From Thermoplasmata archaeon (GTDB taxonomy: Archaea; Thermoplasmatota; Thermoplasmata; Lutacidiplasmatales; UBA184), in NCBI GenBank assembly GCA_022749815.1, contig JAKIWV010000001.1, forward strand, positions 516,124 to 580,123: DNA of 64,000 nt, in the 5' to 3' direction. The notes under the pieces are model-generated. The model had not been told where the DNA came from and did not search any database. It was given only the letters and a program-made list of their open reading frames with translations. A program made the position numbers and the translations under genes. Shown in pieces: positions 33,088-41,531 of the stretch (positions within the stretch are counted from its first letter, which is position 1; each line of letters starts with the position of its first letter).

Positions 33088-34110
33088 ATGTCCACGGCGA
33101 CGGTCCCGGCACGTCGGGTCGCGGAACTGTCCTCCGCCCCGGTACCGGCGCCCCGACCGGCCGCCTGGCGATCGAATCTGATTCTGTTCTGGCAGATCCT
33201 CCGGGCGAACCCCCTCACCCTGGTCGGCTTCATTCTCGTGGTCCTCGTTTCCGTTACGGCGTTTCTGGTGGTGGTGGTGCCACTGATCACCAAGCCTCTC
33301 CTCGGGCACGCCCTCAGCATCCTCCCCTACCCCGCGCTCGACGCCGGGGCGTTCCCCGTCACCCAGGCGCCCTCCTTCGCCCATCCCTTCGGCACCGACA
33401 ACGCGGGAGCCGATGTCTTTTCGAACGTTCTCGCCGCCCTGCCGACCGACCTGGGAATCGGGTTCACCGTGTCGGGCGTTTCGCTCGTCGCCGGCGGGCT
33501 GCTCGGGCTGGTCGCGGGATTCTGGGACAAGCCGGGAACGCTCTCCGGCCTGATTTCCACGACGATTATGCGGCTCACCGACATTTTTCTGTCGTTTCCG
33601 ACCCTCGTCCTCGCGCTCGCCATTTCGGCCACGTTGGGGCGGGGCGAATACCAGTCCGAGCTCGCCGTGCTCATCACATGGTGGCCGTTCTACGTCCGCC
33701 TGACGCGGGGCGAAGTGCTCGCGATCAAGATTCAGCCGTACGTCATCGCGGCGAGGGCCGCGGGAGTCACCGAAACACGAATCCTCTTCCGACACGTCGT
33801 ACGCAACCTGATCGAGCCCTTGGCGGTGTACTTCAGCATGGACGTGGGCACCGTCATCGTCACGTACTCCACCATCGCGTACATTGGCGTCGGCGTCCCC
33901 AGCAGCATTCCGGAGTGGGGCAACCTCATGCCGGGCTACCAGGACCTGATCCTGACGGCTCCGTGGACGGTCTGGTCCGTCACCGCGGCGATATTCGTTA
34001 CGGTGCTCGGCTTCAGCCTCCTCGGAGACGGCCTCCGGGACATCCTGGACCCCCGCAGCCGCCGGATCATGGCGACCACCGCCAGCGCTCGCGGCTCCAC
34101 GGAGAAGTGA
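33088..34110 (+). CDS. Peptide/opine/nickel-type ABC transporter permease (DppC-like)
   Basis: 340 residues. A cytosolic N-terminus of ~35 residues is followed by helix 1 (ANPLTLVGFILVVLVSVTAFL), the periplasmic-side HPFGTDNAGADVFSNVLAA typical of DppC/OppC, five further helices, the coupling loop ARAAGVTETRILFRHVVRN, and the C-terminal LLGDGLRDILDPRSRR. It pairs with the preceding DppB-like permease. A 45-nt gap with a near-perfect ribosome-binding site separates it from the ATPase genes. Confidence 0.92.
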   Translation: MSTATVPARRVAELSSAPVPAPRPAAWRSNLILFWQILRANPLTLVGFILVVLVSVTAFLVVVVPLITKPLLGHALSILPYPALDAGAFPVTQAPSFAHPFGTDNAGADVFSNVLAALPTDLGIGFTVSGVSLVAGGLLGLVAGFWDKPGTLSGLISTTIMRLTDIFLSFPTLVLALAISATLGRGEYQSELAVLITWWPFYVRLTRGEVLAIKIQPYVIAARAAGVTETRILFRHVVRNLIEPLAVYFSMDVGTVIVTYSTIAYIGVGVPSSIPEWGNLMPGYQDLILTAPWTVWSVTAAIFVTVLGFSLLGDGLRDILDPRSRRIMATTASARGSTEK

Positions 34111-34143
34111 TGAGGCGCACGGACCCATTCCCTCGGTCGGAGA

Positions 34144-34151
34144 GGAGGTGA
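34144..34151 (+). promoter_or_regulatory. Strong ribosome-binding site deciding the TTG start of the DppD-like gene
   Basis: GGAGGTGA, close to a full complement of the 16S rRNA 3' end, lies 4 nt before TTG 34156; it supports that start in a genome where many first genes look leaderless. Confidence 0.6.
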
Positions 34152-34155
34152 TTCC

Positions 34156-35304
34156 TTGGCCGAGGATCTTCTCCGCATCGAGCATCTGTCGGTCGATTAC
34201 CACGTCGGGGCGGGTACTTTCCGCGCGCTCACTGATGTCTCCCTTTCGATGCCCGCCGGGCGCGTGGTCGGCATCGTCGGCGAAACCGGATGTGGTAAGA
34301 GTACCCTCGGACACGCGATTCCGAGGCTACTTCCGCAGCCGCCCGCCCAGGTCAGGTCCGGAAAGGTCTTCTTTCAGGGCACGGACCTCCTCAAGCTGCC
34401 GAAGTGGCGGATGCCATCGGTACGGGGTACCGGCATCGGCATGATCTTCCAGGAACCGATCAATTCGTTGAACCCGGCCTTCCGAGTCGGGGACCAGATC
34501 GCCGAGGCGGTCCAGATCCGACGACTGCGGGAGCACGGGCGCCAACCGGCTCGGAAGGCCGACGTGCAGGGCTTCGATTATTCGAAGCGCGAGATGCCCA
34601 AGGCCGCCGACGTCGTGACCGGGCCGTTCGTCCCACCGAACCTGACCGAGACGCTCAAGCAACGACCCCCCCCGATCTCCAAGGACCTTCAGAAAGAGGT
34701 CCTCGACTTCCTCCACCTGGTACGGATCAACGACCCCGAGCGGATCATCAGCTTGTTCCCGCACGAGCTGTCGGGGGGGATGCGCCAGCGGATCATGATC
34801 GCCATGGCGCTGAGCGGGAAACCCTCGCTGTTGATCGCCGACGAACCAACCAGCGCGCTGGACGTGACGATCCAGGCCCAAGTGCTGACCCTCATGAAGG
34901 AGCTGATGGACGAGGTGAGCACGTCGATTCTGTTCATCAGCCACGACCTGGGCGTTATCGCCGAGATGGCGGACGATGTGGGGGTCATGTACGCTGGCCA
35001 TATGGTGGAGTTCGGGCCGGTCGCAGAGATCTTCGAATCTCCCCGTCACCCGTACACCAAATCGCTCATCCGTTCGATTCCAAACAAGTACAAGGAGGAC
35101 GGAGTCCTCCCGTCGCTGTCGGGCTCCGTGCCGAACCTCTCGCGCCTACCCAACGGCTGTACCTTCCATCCTCGCTGTCCGATGGTCCGCGATGTCTGCC
35201 GGAAGGACCCGGAGCCCCCCCTGACGGACCTCCCCCCCGGACCGGCAGGCCTCGTGCATCGGTCGGCCTGCTACTTCCCCGAGGAGGTGGCGTCCCTCCC
35301 ATGA
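34156..35304 (+). CDS. Oligopeptide/opine ABC transporter ATPase (DppD-like)
   Basis: 382 residues, TTG start fixed by the ribosome-binding site GGAGGTGA. Walker A GETGCGKSTLG, Q-loop MIFQEPINSLNP, signature LSGGMRQRIMIA, Walker B LLIADEPTSALD, H-loop FISHDLG. An insertion of ~60 residues between Q-loop and signature (from RRLREHGRQPARKAD) is longer than usual. The C-terminal oligopeptide-ABC region has the Cys-containing CTFHPRCPMVRDVC. It overlaps the DppF-like gene by 4 nt. Confidence 0.92.
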   Translation: MAEDLLRIEHLSVDYHVGAGTFRALTDVSLSMPAGRVVGIVGETGCGKSTLGHAIPRLLPQPPAQVRSGKVFFQGTDLLKLPKWRMPSVRGTGIGMIFQEPINSLNPAFRVGDQIAEAVQIRRLREHGRQPARKADVQGFDYSKREMPKAADVVTGPFVPPNLTETLKQRPPPISKDLQKEVLDFLHLVRINDPERIISLFPHELSGGMRQRIMIAMALSGKPSLLIADEPTSALDVTIQAQVLTLMKELMDEVSTSILFISHDLGVIAEMADDVGVMYAGHMVEFGPVAEIFESPRHPYTKSLIRSIPNKYKEDGVLPSLSGSVPNLSRLPNGCTFHPRCPMVRDVCRKDPEPPLTDLPPGPAGLVHRSACYFPEEVASLP

Positions 35305-36392
35305 GCGTCGCCCCTCCGCTGGTGCAGGTCCAAGACGTCCAGAAGTATTTCCCGCTCACGCGGTCGCTGACCGATACCATTCGACGACACGCCAAACTCG
35401 CGATCCGGGCCGTGGACGGTGTCTCGCTGGAGGTGCGCTCCGGGGAAACCCTGGGGCTCATCGGTGAATCGGGCTCGGGGAAGACGACGCTGGGCTGGCT
35501 CGTCGCCCGGCTCCACGAACCGACAGGGGGGCGGATCCTCTTCGACGGGCAGGACGTGGCCCATCTGCAGGGGAAAGCGCTCCGGGCCTGGCGGCGGAAC
35601 ATTCAGGTGGTCTTTCAGGACCCCGTCGGCTCGCTCGACCCCCGCATGCGGGTCTGGGAGATCGTGACCGAGCCGATCCACGCGCAGGAGCCCGGGCTCC
35701 GGAAGGCCGAGCTCCGGCGCCGAGCGGCGGAGCTGCTCCCCACGGTGGGACTGGTCCCCGACTGCCTCGACCAGTATCCCCACGAGTTTTCCGGGGGGGG
35801 TCGCCAGCGCCTGTCCCTGGCGCGGGCCTTGAGCCTCCGTCCCAAGTTGGTCGTGCTCGACGAACCGACCAGCGCGCTGGACGTCGCGGTCCAGGCCCAG
35901 ATCCTCAATCGGTTGGTCGCCCTGCAGTCCGAGTTCGGGTTCGCCTACCTGCTCATCACCCACAACGTATCGGCGGTGAAGTACGTCGCTGACCGGGTCG
36001 CGGTGCTCTACCTGGGAAAGCTCGCCGAGGTCGGCACCGTCCGCGAGGTCCTCGAGCGACCGACCCATCCGTATACGAAGGCGCTGCTCGCCGCCCTCCC
36101 GGTGCCGGACGTCCGTCGACGCCGCGCGCGCTTCCGCATTTCCGGGGAAATTCCGACGTTGATCCGGCCTCCGCCGGGCTGCCGGTTCGCGACGCGCTGT
36201 CCCTTCGTCATCGACCGCTGCCGGGTCGAAGAGCCGCTCCTCCGACCGACGCCCCGGGACCCCGGACATCTGGTCGCATGTCACCGTCTCGAAGAGGTCA
36301 TCGACATCGCGCCGGAGACCCTGCTGGTCATGGAAGGGTCGGCCGGGATGAGGACCGCCCTGCCCTCCGGGGCGGTCGCCGCCACCACGTAG
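35301..36392 (+). CDS. Oligopeptide/opine ABC transporter ATPase (DppF-like)
   Basis: 363 residues, ATG 35301 overlapping the previous stop. Walker A GESGSGKTTLG, Q-loop VVFQDPVGSLDPRM, signature FSGGGRQRLSLARAL, Walker B LVVLDEPTSALD, H-loop LITHNVSAVKYVAD. The signature has SGGG in place of SGGQ, a conservative oddity. The C-terminal oligopeptide region is CRFATRCPFVIDRC. DppD/DppF-like proteins form a heterodimeric motor; as the only ATPases of this type in the window they could also power the second permease pair at 54763-56835. Confidence 0.92.
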   Translation: MSVAPPLVQVQDVQKYFPLTRSLTDTIRRHAKLAIRAVDGVSLEVRSGETLGLIGESGSGKTTLGWLVARLHEPTGGRILFDGQDVAHLQGKALRAWRRNIQVVFQDPVGSLDPRMRVWEIVTEPIHAQEPGLRKAELRRRAAELLPTVGLVPDCLDQYPHEFSGGGRQRLSLARALSLRPKLVVLDEPTSALDVAVQAQILNRLVALQSEFGFAYLLITHNVSAVKYVADRVAVLYLGKLAEVGTVREVLERPTHPYTKALLAALPVPDVRRRRARFRISGEIPTLIRPPPGCRFATRCPFVIDRCRVEEPLLRPTPRDPGHLVACHRLEEVIDIAPETLLVMEGSAGMRTALPSGAVAATT

Positions 36393-36436
36393 CTCCGAAC
36401 ATCGAAGCGCGGGATCTCCGGATCCCGGACCGGCCG

Positions 36437-38377
36437 TTAGGAGGTGTGGTCCGTGTTGTAAATCAGCTGGAAGCCGATCGCGCTGCCCATCGGGTTCCCG
36501 ATGATTCCCGTCAGGAGAGAGTTGTAGACCTGGAAAGAGGTCGGCACGACCAGCCACGCATTGGTGTAGTTGGAGGCCATGAACTGGGTGATGTTACCGT
36601 AGGCCTGGGCCGCCACGGCCGGGTTCGTCGCCTCGGCGGCTTGATAGAACCATTGATCGACGGTGGAGTTCTTGAACTCGGACATACAGATGTTGTACCC
36701 GCCCTGGCTCCAGGCGTTGAGCTCCGTCGGATCGTCCGGGCCCACGTAGTCGCCGGTGTAATAGTCGAGACCGATGTAGAACGGCCCCCCGTTGGCGCCG
36801 GTGGCCGAGACGCATTGCCCCACTCCGTTGTAATACTGTTCGACAACGAGCTGGGGGATGCTCAGCGCCACCGGGTTGATCGGGATGTCGACCTTGGCGA
36901 GGTCCGCCTTGAGCAGTTGGGCCACGACGTTCCAATCCCCGGTCTGCAGGTACTCAAAGTTGAGGCCATTGGGGTAGAGGTTGTTCAGTCCGCCGGTGGC
37001 CATCGGCCACGACGAGTTGTTCATGGCCCGCTCCGCCTTTCCGAGGTCAAAAGTGTAGTTCGGAACGTTGCCGGTGTTGTAATCGGGGAATCCAGGCGGA
37101 ATCGGACCCACCCACTTGTTCGCGTTCCCTCCGAACGCGACGCTGATGATCTGGTTGTAGTCAATGGCGTGGACCACCGCATTGCGAACCCATTGGTTGG
37201 TAAAGGGGTTTTTCGGCTCTCCGGTGACGTTGGGTTGCTGGTCCATGTAGATCCAGCCGGAGAAGCTGAGCCCACCGAAGACGGGGGGCAACGCGTGGAC
37301 GACCAGGCAGGAGACCCCCTTGAGCTGGTTGATGAGCGACGGCCCGATGTAGGCGAAGGATCCGAGGGCGGCCGCGCCCGTCTTCATGTTTTGGACGACG
37401 ATCGTAGGGTTCTGCTGGAACGAGACATCGATCGGCATCTTGGCCGGCTGGATGTTGTTGTCGTTGGGCAACTGGGTGGCGAGGGAGGTCGCCCAGTAGT
37501 TCTTGTTGGGGGTGAGGCTGTACCCGGTGGTCGGCGACCAGAAGGTCAGGTTGTAGGGGCCGCTGCCGAGCATGTTGTTCGCCATCCACGAGCTGGGGGC
37601 ATTGACCGATACGCCCCCGTTGGCCGCGACCACGACCGGGTCGACCGCTGCGAAGCCGGGCGTCGCGACCTGGTCCAGTAGGAACGGATACGGAGCGGGT
37701 CCCTTGTAGTCGACCGAACCATTCCCAATGTTGAGCTGGATCGTGGTGGCGTCGAGGACGCGGAAGGACTGGTTTTTCGCGGCCATAACGGCGAGCAGAC
37801 TCGCCGACGGGTTCGTCACGGAGGCCACGGTGTTCATCGAGTTCAGCAAACCGGCCATCCAGTACTGAGTGTAGTTCGTCCCGACCGCGCCGTACGTGTG
37901 TCCCGGAAGGAAGAAGTTCTCTTCCAAGAGGTAGGCCAACGGCTGGTTCATCACCATTCCTCGATAGAGCGAATACCACATCACGTAGGCATTGACCGGG
38001 TCTCCGTTCGAGAAGTGGGCTTGGGGCCACAGCGTGAAGTTCCAGTGGATGCCATCGGCGGAGGTGGACCAGTTCCGGGCGAGCAACGGCGCCATGTAAT
38101 TCGGCCCCGACGTGGGTCCGAATTGGGTGTTGTTGTAGAAGACCATCGTTTGGTAGACCTGCTGCACCGCCCCCCAGCCCGGTGTGGTGTAGGCGACCGC
38201 AGGGTCGAGGGAATCCGGCTGCTCCGGCTGGTCGATCACGATGGAATTCGTCGTCGAGAGGGAACAGGTCGCGGCTTGGGCGGCTGCTCGACTCAGTGCC
38301 ACATAGCTCCCCCCGGCAGACGCCACGGTCAGAACGGCGACCACAATGGCTGCGAATCGCAATGAACGGGGGTGCAT
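36437..38377 (-). CDS. Family 5 ABC transporter substrate-binding protein, copy 1
   Basis: 646 residues. A hydrophobic N-terminus (residues ~7-27, FAAIVVAVLTVASAGGSYVAL) anchors or exports the protein; the mature part begins near CSLSTTNSIVIDQPEQP. VIDQPEQPDSLDPAVAYTTPGW, HWNFTLWPQAHFSNGDPVNAY and GSGPYNLTFWSPTTGYSL are SBP_bac_5 landmarks (DppA/OppA/NikA fold). Many N-x-S/T sequons suit archaeal N-glycosylation. It converges on the ATPase gene. The ligand may be peptides, opines, or metal chelates; the enzyme neighbours favour a nitrogen compound. Confidence 0.9.
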   Translation of the reverse strand: MHPRSLRFAAIVVAVLTVASAGGSYVALSRAAAQAATCSLSTTNSIVIDQPEQPDSLDPAVAYTTPGWGAVQQVYQTMVFYNNTQFGPTSGPNYMAPLLARNWSTSADGIHWNFTLWPQAHFSNGDPVNAYVMWYSLYRGMVMNQPLAYLLEENFFLPGHTYGAVGTNYTQYWMAGLLNSMNTVASVTNPSASLLAVMAAKNQSFRVLDATTIQLNIGNGSVDYKGPAPYPFLLDQVATPGFAAVDPVVVAANGGVSVNAPSSWMANNMLGSGPYNLTFWSPTTGYSLTPNKNYWATSLATQLPNDNNIQPAKMPIDVSFQQNPTIVVQNMKTGAAALGSFAYIGPSLINQLKGVSCLVVHALPPVFGGLSFSGWIYMDQQPNVTGEPKNPFTNQWVRNAVVHAIDYNQIISVAFGGNANKWVGPIPPGFPDYNTGNVPNYTFDLGKAERAMNNSSWPMATGGLNNLYPNGLNFEYLQTGDWNVVAQLLKADLAKVDIPINPVALSIPQLVVEQYYNGVGQCVSATGANGGPFYIGLDYYTGDYVGPDDPTELNAWSQGGYNICMSEFKNSTVDQWFYQAAEATNPAVAAQAYGNITQFMASNYTNAWLVVPTSFQVYNSLLTGIIGNPMGSAIGFQLIYNTDHTS

Positions 38378-38417
38378 CAGAGCCCTCCCACGGCTGACGC
38401 GAGCAGGGGGGCCCGAC

Positions 38418-38424
38418 TCTTAAA
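38418..38424 (-). promoter_or_regulatory. TATA-like box of binding protein copy 1
   Basis: GTTTAAG on the minus strand, centred ~45 nt before the ATG at 38377, giving a leader of ~20 nt. Confidence 0.45.
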
Positions 38425-38535
38425 CCCTAGGACGACGGCCCGGGAGCTGTTTGTTCCGGGCGGGTTGGGTATCGGAGCCGTCCGCCGTCGATAACATCTT
38501 TTACCGTGGCGGATTGACGGCCTTCGGCGGTTCAC

Positions 38536-40032
38536 ATGGCGACCTCGAAGATGCTGGTCGGAGGCGAGTGGGTCGAGTCTTCGTCGGAGGGGACCATCCC
38601 GGTCGTGAGCCCGTTCACGGGGAAGCCCATCGGTGCGGTCCCGAAGGGAACCCGGGAGGACATTCGCAAGGCGATTGACGCCGCGCGCGACGCCTTCGAC
38701 AAAGGACCCTGGCCCCGACTGCCCGCCCGCGCCCGGGGCGACGTATATCTGAAGGCCGCGCAGATCTTGCAGCAACGAGCGGCACAAATCGCCGACCTCG
38801 AGAGCCAGAACCAGGGCAAGACGATCAAGCAGGCGCTGGACGTGGACATCCCGGCGTCCATTGACAATCTGATCTTCTACGCCGGCGCCGTCCGCACGCT
38901 CGATGCGAAGAGCTCGCAGGAATTCCTCGGCGACGGCACGACGATCTTCCGGCGCGAGCCGGTCGGTGTCGTCGGCTCGATCACGCCGTGGAACTATCCA
39001 TTCATGATGGCCGTCTGGAAGATTGGACCCGCCCTGGTCACCGGCAACACCGTGGTGCTCAAGCCCGCCAGCTGGACTCCGCTCACCACGCTGGAGCTGG
39101 CCAAGGCATTCACCGAGGCCGGACTCCCGTCGGGGGTATTGAACGTCGTCACGGGGCCGGGCCCGGAAGTGGGGGATGAGCTCTGCCGGAGCCCGAAGGT
39201 CGACATGGTCTCCCTGACGGGGGACACGGCAACTGGGAAGAAGGTCATGGAGGCGGCGAGCAGCACCGTGAAGCGCATCCAGCTCGAACTCGGAGGGAAA
39301 GCTCCCTTCATCGTGTTCGCGGACGCCGACATTCCGGCCGCCATCGAAGGGGCGATCGTCGGGGGCTACGTCAACGGCGGCCAGGACTGCACGGCGGCCA
39401 CCCGGATCATTATCCACAGCTCAGTTCGCGAGAAGTTCGAGAAGGGGCTGTTGGAGCACGTCAAGCAGGTCCGCATCGGCGACCCCGCGTCTCGCTCCAC
39501 CGACCTCGGCCCGCTGGTCCACGCGAGCCATCAGAAGAAGGTGCTCGAGTGGGTCGAGACGGGGAAGAATGAAGGCGCGAAGCTTCGGACCGGCGGAACG
39601 GAGCCCGGCGGGAAGCTGAAGCAGGGCGCCTTCGTCAACGCGACGGTCTTCGACCAGGTGGCGCCGGACATGGACATCGCGCAGCGGGAGATCTTCGGAC
39701 CCGTGCTCGACGTGATCGAGTTCGAGAAGTTCGACGAGGCGCTCGAGATTGCCAACGGGGTCGATTACGGGTTGGCGGGCAGTGTCTGGACACAGAACGT
39801 GCGGACTGCACTCCGAGCGGCGAACGCGATGCGGTTCGGGGATGTCTGGGTGAACGACCACCTACCGATGGGCTCGGAAACCCCCCACGGGGGCTTCAAG
39901 CAGTCCGGTTTCGGCAAGGACCTGGGCGCCGATTCCCTCAACGACTACACCGTCGTGAAGAACCTCTACATCGACCTGACGGGTCAGGCCCGGAAGAGCT
40001 GGCACTACACAGTCTACGGCGACCCAGGCTAG
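38536..40032 (+). CDS. Aldehyde dehydrogenase (aminoaldehyde/betaine-aldehyde type), copy 1
   Basis: 498 residues. SITPWNYPFMMAVWKIGPAL and VVLKPASWTPLT (cofactor region), catalytic Glu in LELGGKAPFIVF, catalytic Cys in NGGQDCTAATR, and EIFGPVLDV near the end. The protein resembles gamma-aminobutyraldehyde/betaine-aldehyde dehydrogenases. It would oxidise an aldehyde released by amine oxidation or transamination to the acid with NAD(P). It is first in a run with a second ALDH and FAD oxidoreductase copy 2. Confidence 0.92.
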   Translation: MATSKMLVGGEWVESSSEGTIPVVSPFTGKPIGAVPKGTREDIRKAIDAARDAFDKGPWPRLPARARGDVYLKAAQILQQRAAQIADLESQNQGKTIKQALDVDIPASIDNLIFYAGAVRTLDAKSSQEFLGDGTTIFRREPVGVVGSITPWNYPFMMAVWKIGPALVTGNTVVLKPASWTPLTTLELAKAFTEAGLPSGVLNVVTGPGPEVGDELCRSPKVDMVSLTGDTATGKKVMEAASSTVKRIQLELGGKAPFIVFADADIPAAIEGAIVGGYVNGGQDCTAATRIIIHSSVREKFEKGLLEHVKQVRIGDPASRSTDLGPLVHASHQKKVLEWVETGKNEGAKLRTGGTEPGGKLKQGAFVNATVFDQVAPDMDIAQREIFGPVLDVIEFEKFDEALEIANGVDYGLAGSVWTQNVRTALRAANAMRFGDVWVNDHLPMGSETPHGGFKQSGFGKDLGADSLNDYTVVKNLYIDLTGQARKSWHYTVYGDPG

Positions 40033-40052
40033 CCGCGTCGGCGCGGGGAGTC

Positions 40053-41531
40053 ATGGCTTCGGCGGAGTCGGAGGAGACGGGTCTCCTCTTCATCGGGGGA
40101 GAGTGGCTGCCCTCCCGGTCCGACCGCTGGCTGGAGGTTCGGGATCCCTCAACCGGTCAGCGCCTCGGCCGAGTCTCCATCGCGTCGAAAGACGAAGCGT
40201 CGGCGGCGGTCGACGCGGCGGCGGCCGCCGAGGAATCCTGGGGGAGCACCCCGATCCACGAGCGGGCCCGGCTGCTGAGGGCGCTGGCGGATCGTCTCGC
40301 CGGAGACCGGGTGGAGATGGCCCGGCGCATCGCGAGGGAGGTCGGCAAGCCGATCGTGGACGCACGGGTCGAGGCCGATCGGGCCGTGACGGTGTACCAG
40401 CTCGCGGCGGACGAGGCGAGGCACCTCACCGGAGAGTCGTTCCCCGCCGACGCGTACACCTATCCGGCCGGCAACGAGCGCCGGTTCCTTTTCTCTGTCC
40501 GGGACCCGATCGGTGTCGTCGTGGCCATCAGTCCGTTCAACTTCCCCCTCAACCTGCTCTCCCACAAGGTGGCGCCCGCGCTCGCCGCGGGCAATCCGGT
40601 CGTGATCAAACCGACCAGCGCCGCCCCGCTCACCGCCCTACGGCTCGCGAAACACGCCGAGGCCGCTGGCTTCCCGAACGGCGTCGTCAACGTCGTGGTA
40701 GGGCCGGGCGGCGAGGTCGGAGATACGCTCGTCGAACACCCGCGGACCCGCTTGGTGACGTTCACGGGATCCACGATAGTGGGGAAAAGCATCGCGGAGA
40801 AGGCCGGGCGCCACGCCAAGCGCGTGATTCTCGAAATGGGCGGGATGGACCCGTTCATCGTGCTCGACGACGCTCCGATGGACGTGACCGTCGCGGCCGC
40901 GGTGCGGGGCGCCTTCGGGTACTCCGGGCAGGTCTGCACCGCCTCGAAGCGATTGCTGGTCTCCGACGGGGTGGCGGACGCGTTCGTGAAAGCGTTCACC
41001 GAACGGGCGGGGAAGCTGAAGATGGGTCTGGCCCTTTCCGAGGAGACCCAGGTCGGTCCGGTGATCGACCCGGCAGCTCTCGACCGCATGGACCGCCTCG
41101 TGCGCGATGCGGTCTCCCACTCGGCGAAGCTGCTGTTGGGAGGCGAGCGCGCCCCGGAGCTCGCGCCCGGGTACTTCTACCGGCCCACCGTCCTCGATTC
41201 CGTCCCGGTGGAGGCGACAATCGCTCGCGAGGAGCCGTTCGGACCGGTCGCGCCGATCATGCGCTTCCACGACATCGACGAAGCGGTCCGGATCGCCAAT
41301 GGCACGCCGTACGGACTCCAGGCGGCGGTGTACACGAACGACCTCAAACGGGCCTTCGGCCTGGCGAAGCGGATCCGGGCGGGCGGCGTTCACATCAACG
41401 ACCCGACCTCGTTGCGCTGGGATGCTCTGCCCTTCGGCGGAGTCAAGGAAAGCGGCCTCGGGCGCGAAGGACTCCGCTACGCGATGGAAGAGATGACCGA
41501 GGTCAAGCTGATCTCCGTCAACTACGGTTGA
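40053..41531 (+). CDS. Aldehyde dehydrogenase, copy 2
   Basis: 492 residues, 20 nt after copy 1. AISPFNFPLNLLSHKVAPAL, VVIKPTSAAPLT, catalytic Glu in LEMGGMDPFIVLDD, catalytic Cys in YSGQVCTASKR, and GVKESGLGREG near the C-terminus. Sequence style is closer to lactaldehyde/glyceraldehyde-type or succinate-semialdehyde ALDHs than to copy 1, so the two probably handle different aldehydes. Its stop overlaps the TTG start of FAD oxidoreductase copy 2 (TTGA). Confidence 0.92.
   Translation: MASAESEETGLLFIGGEWLPSRSDRWLEVRDPSTGQRLGRVSIASKDEASAAVDAAAAAEESWGSTPIHERARLLRALADRLAGDRVEMARRIAREVGKPIVDARVEADRAVTVYQLAADEARHLTGESFPADAYTYPAGNERRFLFSVRDPIGVVVAISPFNFPLNLLSHKVAPALAAGNPVVIKPTSAAPLTALRLAKHAEAAGFPNGVVNVVVGPGGEVGDTLVEHPRTRLVTFTGSTIVGKSIAEKAGRHAKRVILEMGGMDPFIVLDDAPMDVTVAAAVRGAFGYSGQVCTASKRLLVSDGVADAFVKAFTERAGKLKMGLALSEETQVGPVIDPAALDRMDRLVRDAVSHSAKLLLGGERAPELAPGYFYRPTVLDSVPVEATIAREEPFGPVAPIMRFHDIDEAVRIANGTPYGLQAAVYTNDLKRAFGLAKRIRAGGVHINDPTSLRWDALPFGGVKESGLGREGLRYAMEEMTEVKLISVNYG

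Noticed and set aside
36411-36426. GGGATC-TCCG-GATCCC hairpin between convergent DppF-like and binding-protein genes as a terminator
   Set aside because: Only six base pairs and no T-run on either side; position is suggestive but the evidence is too thin for a feature.
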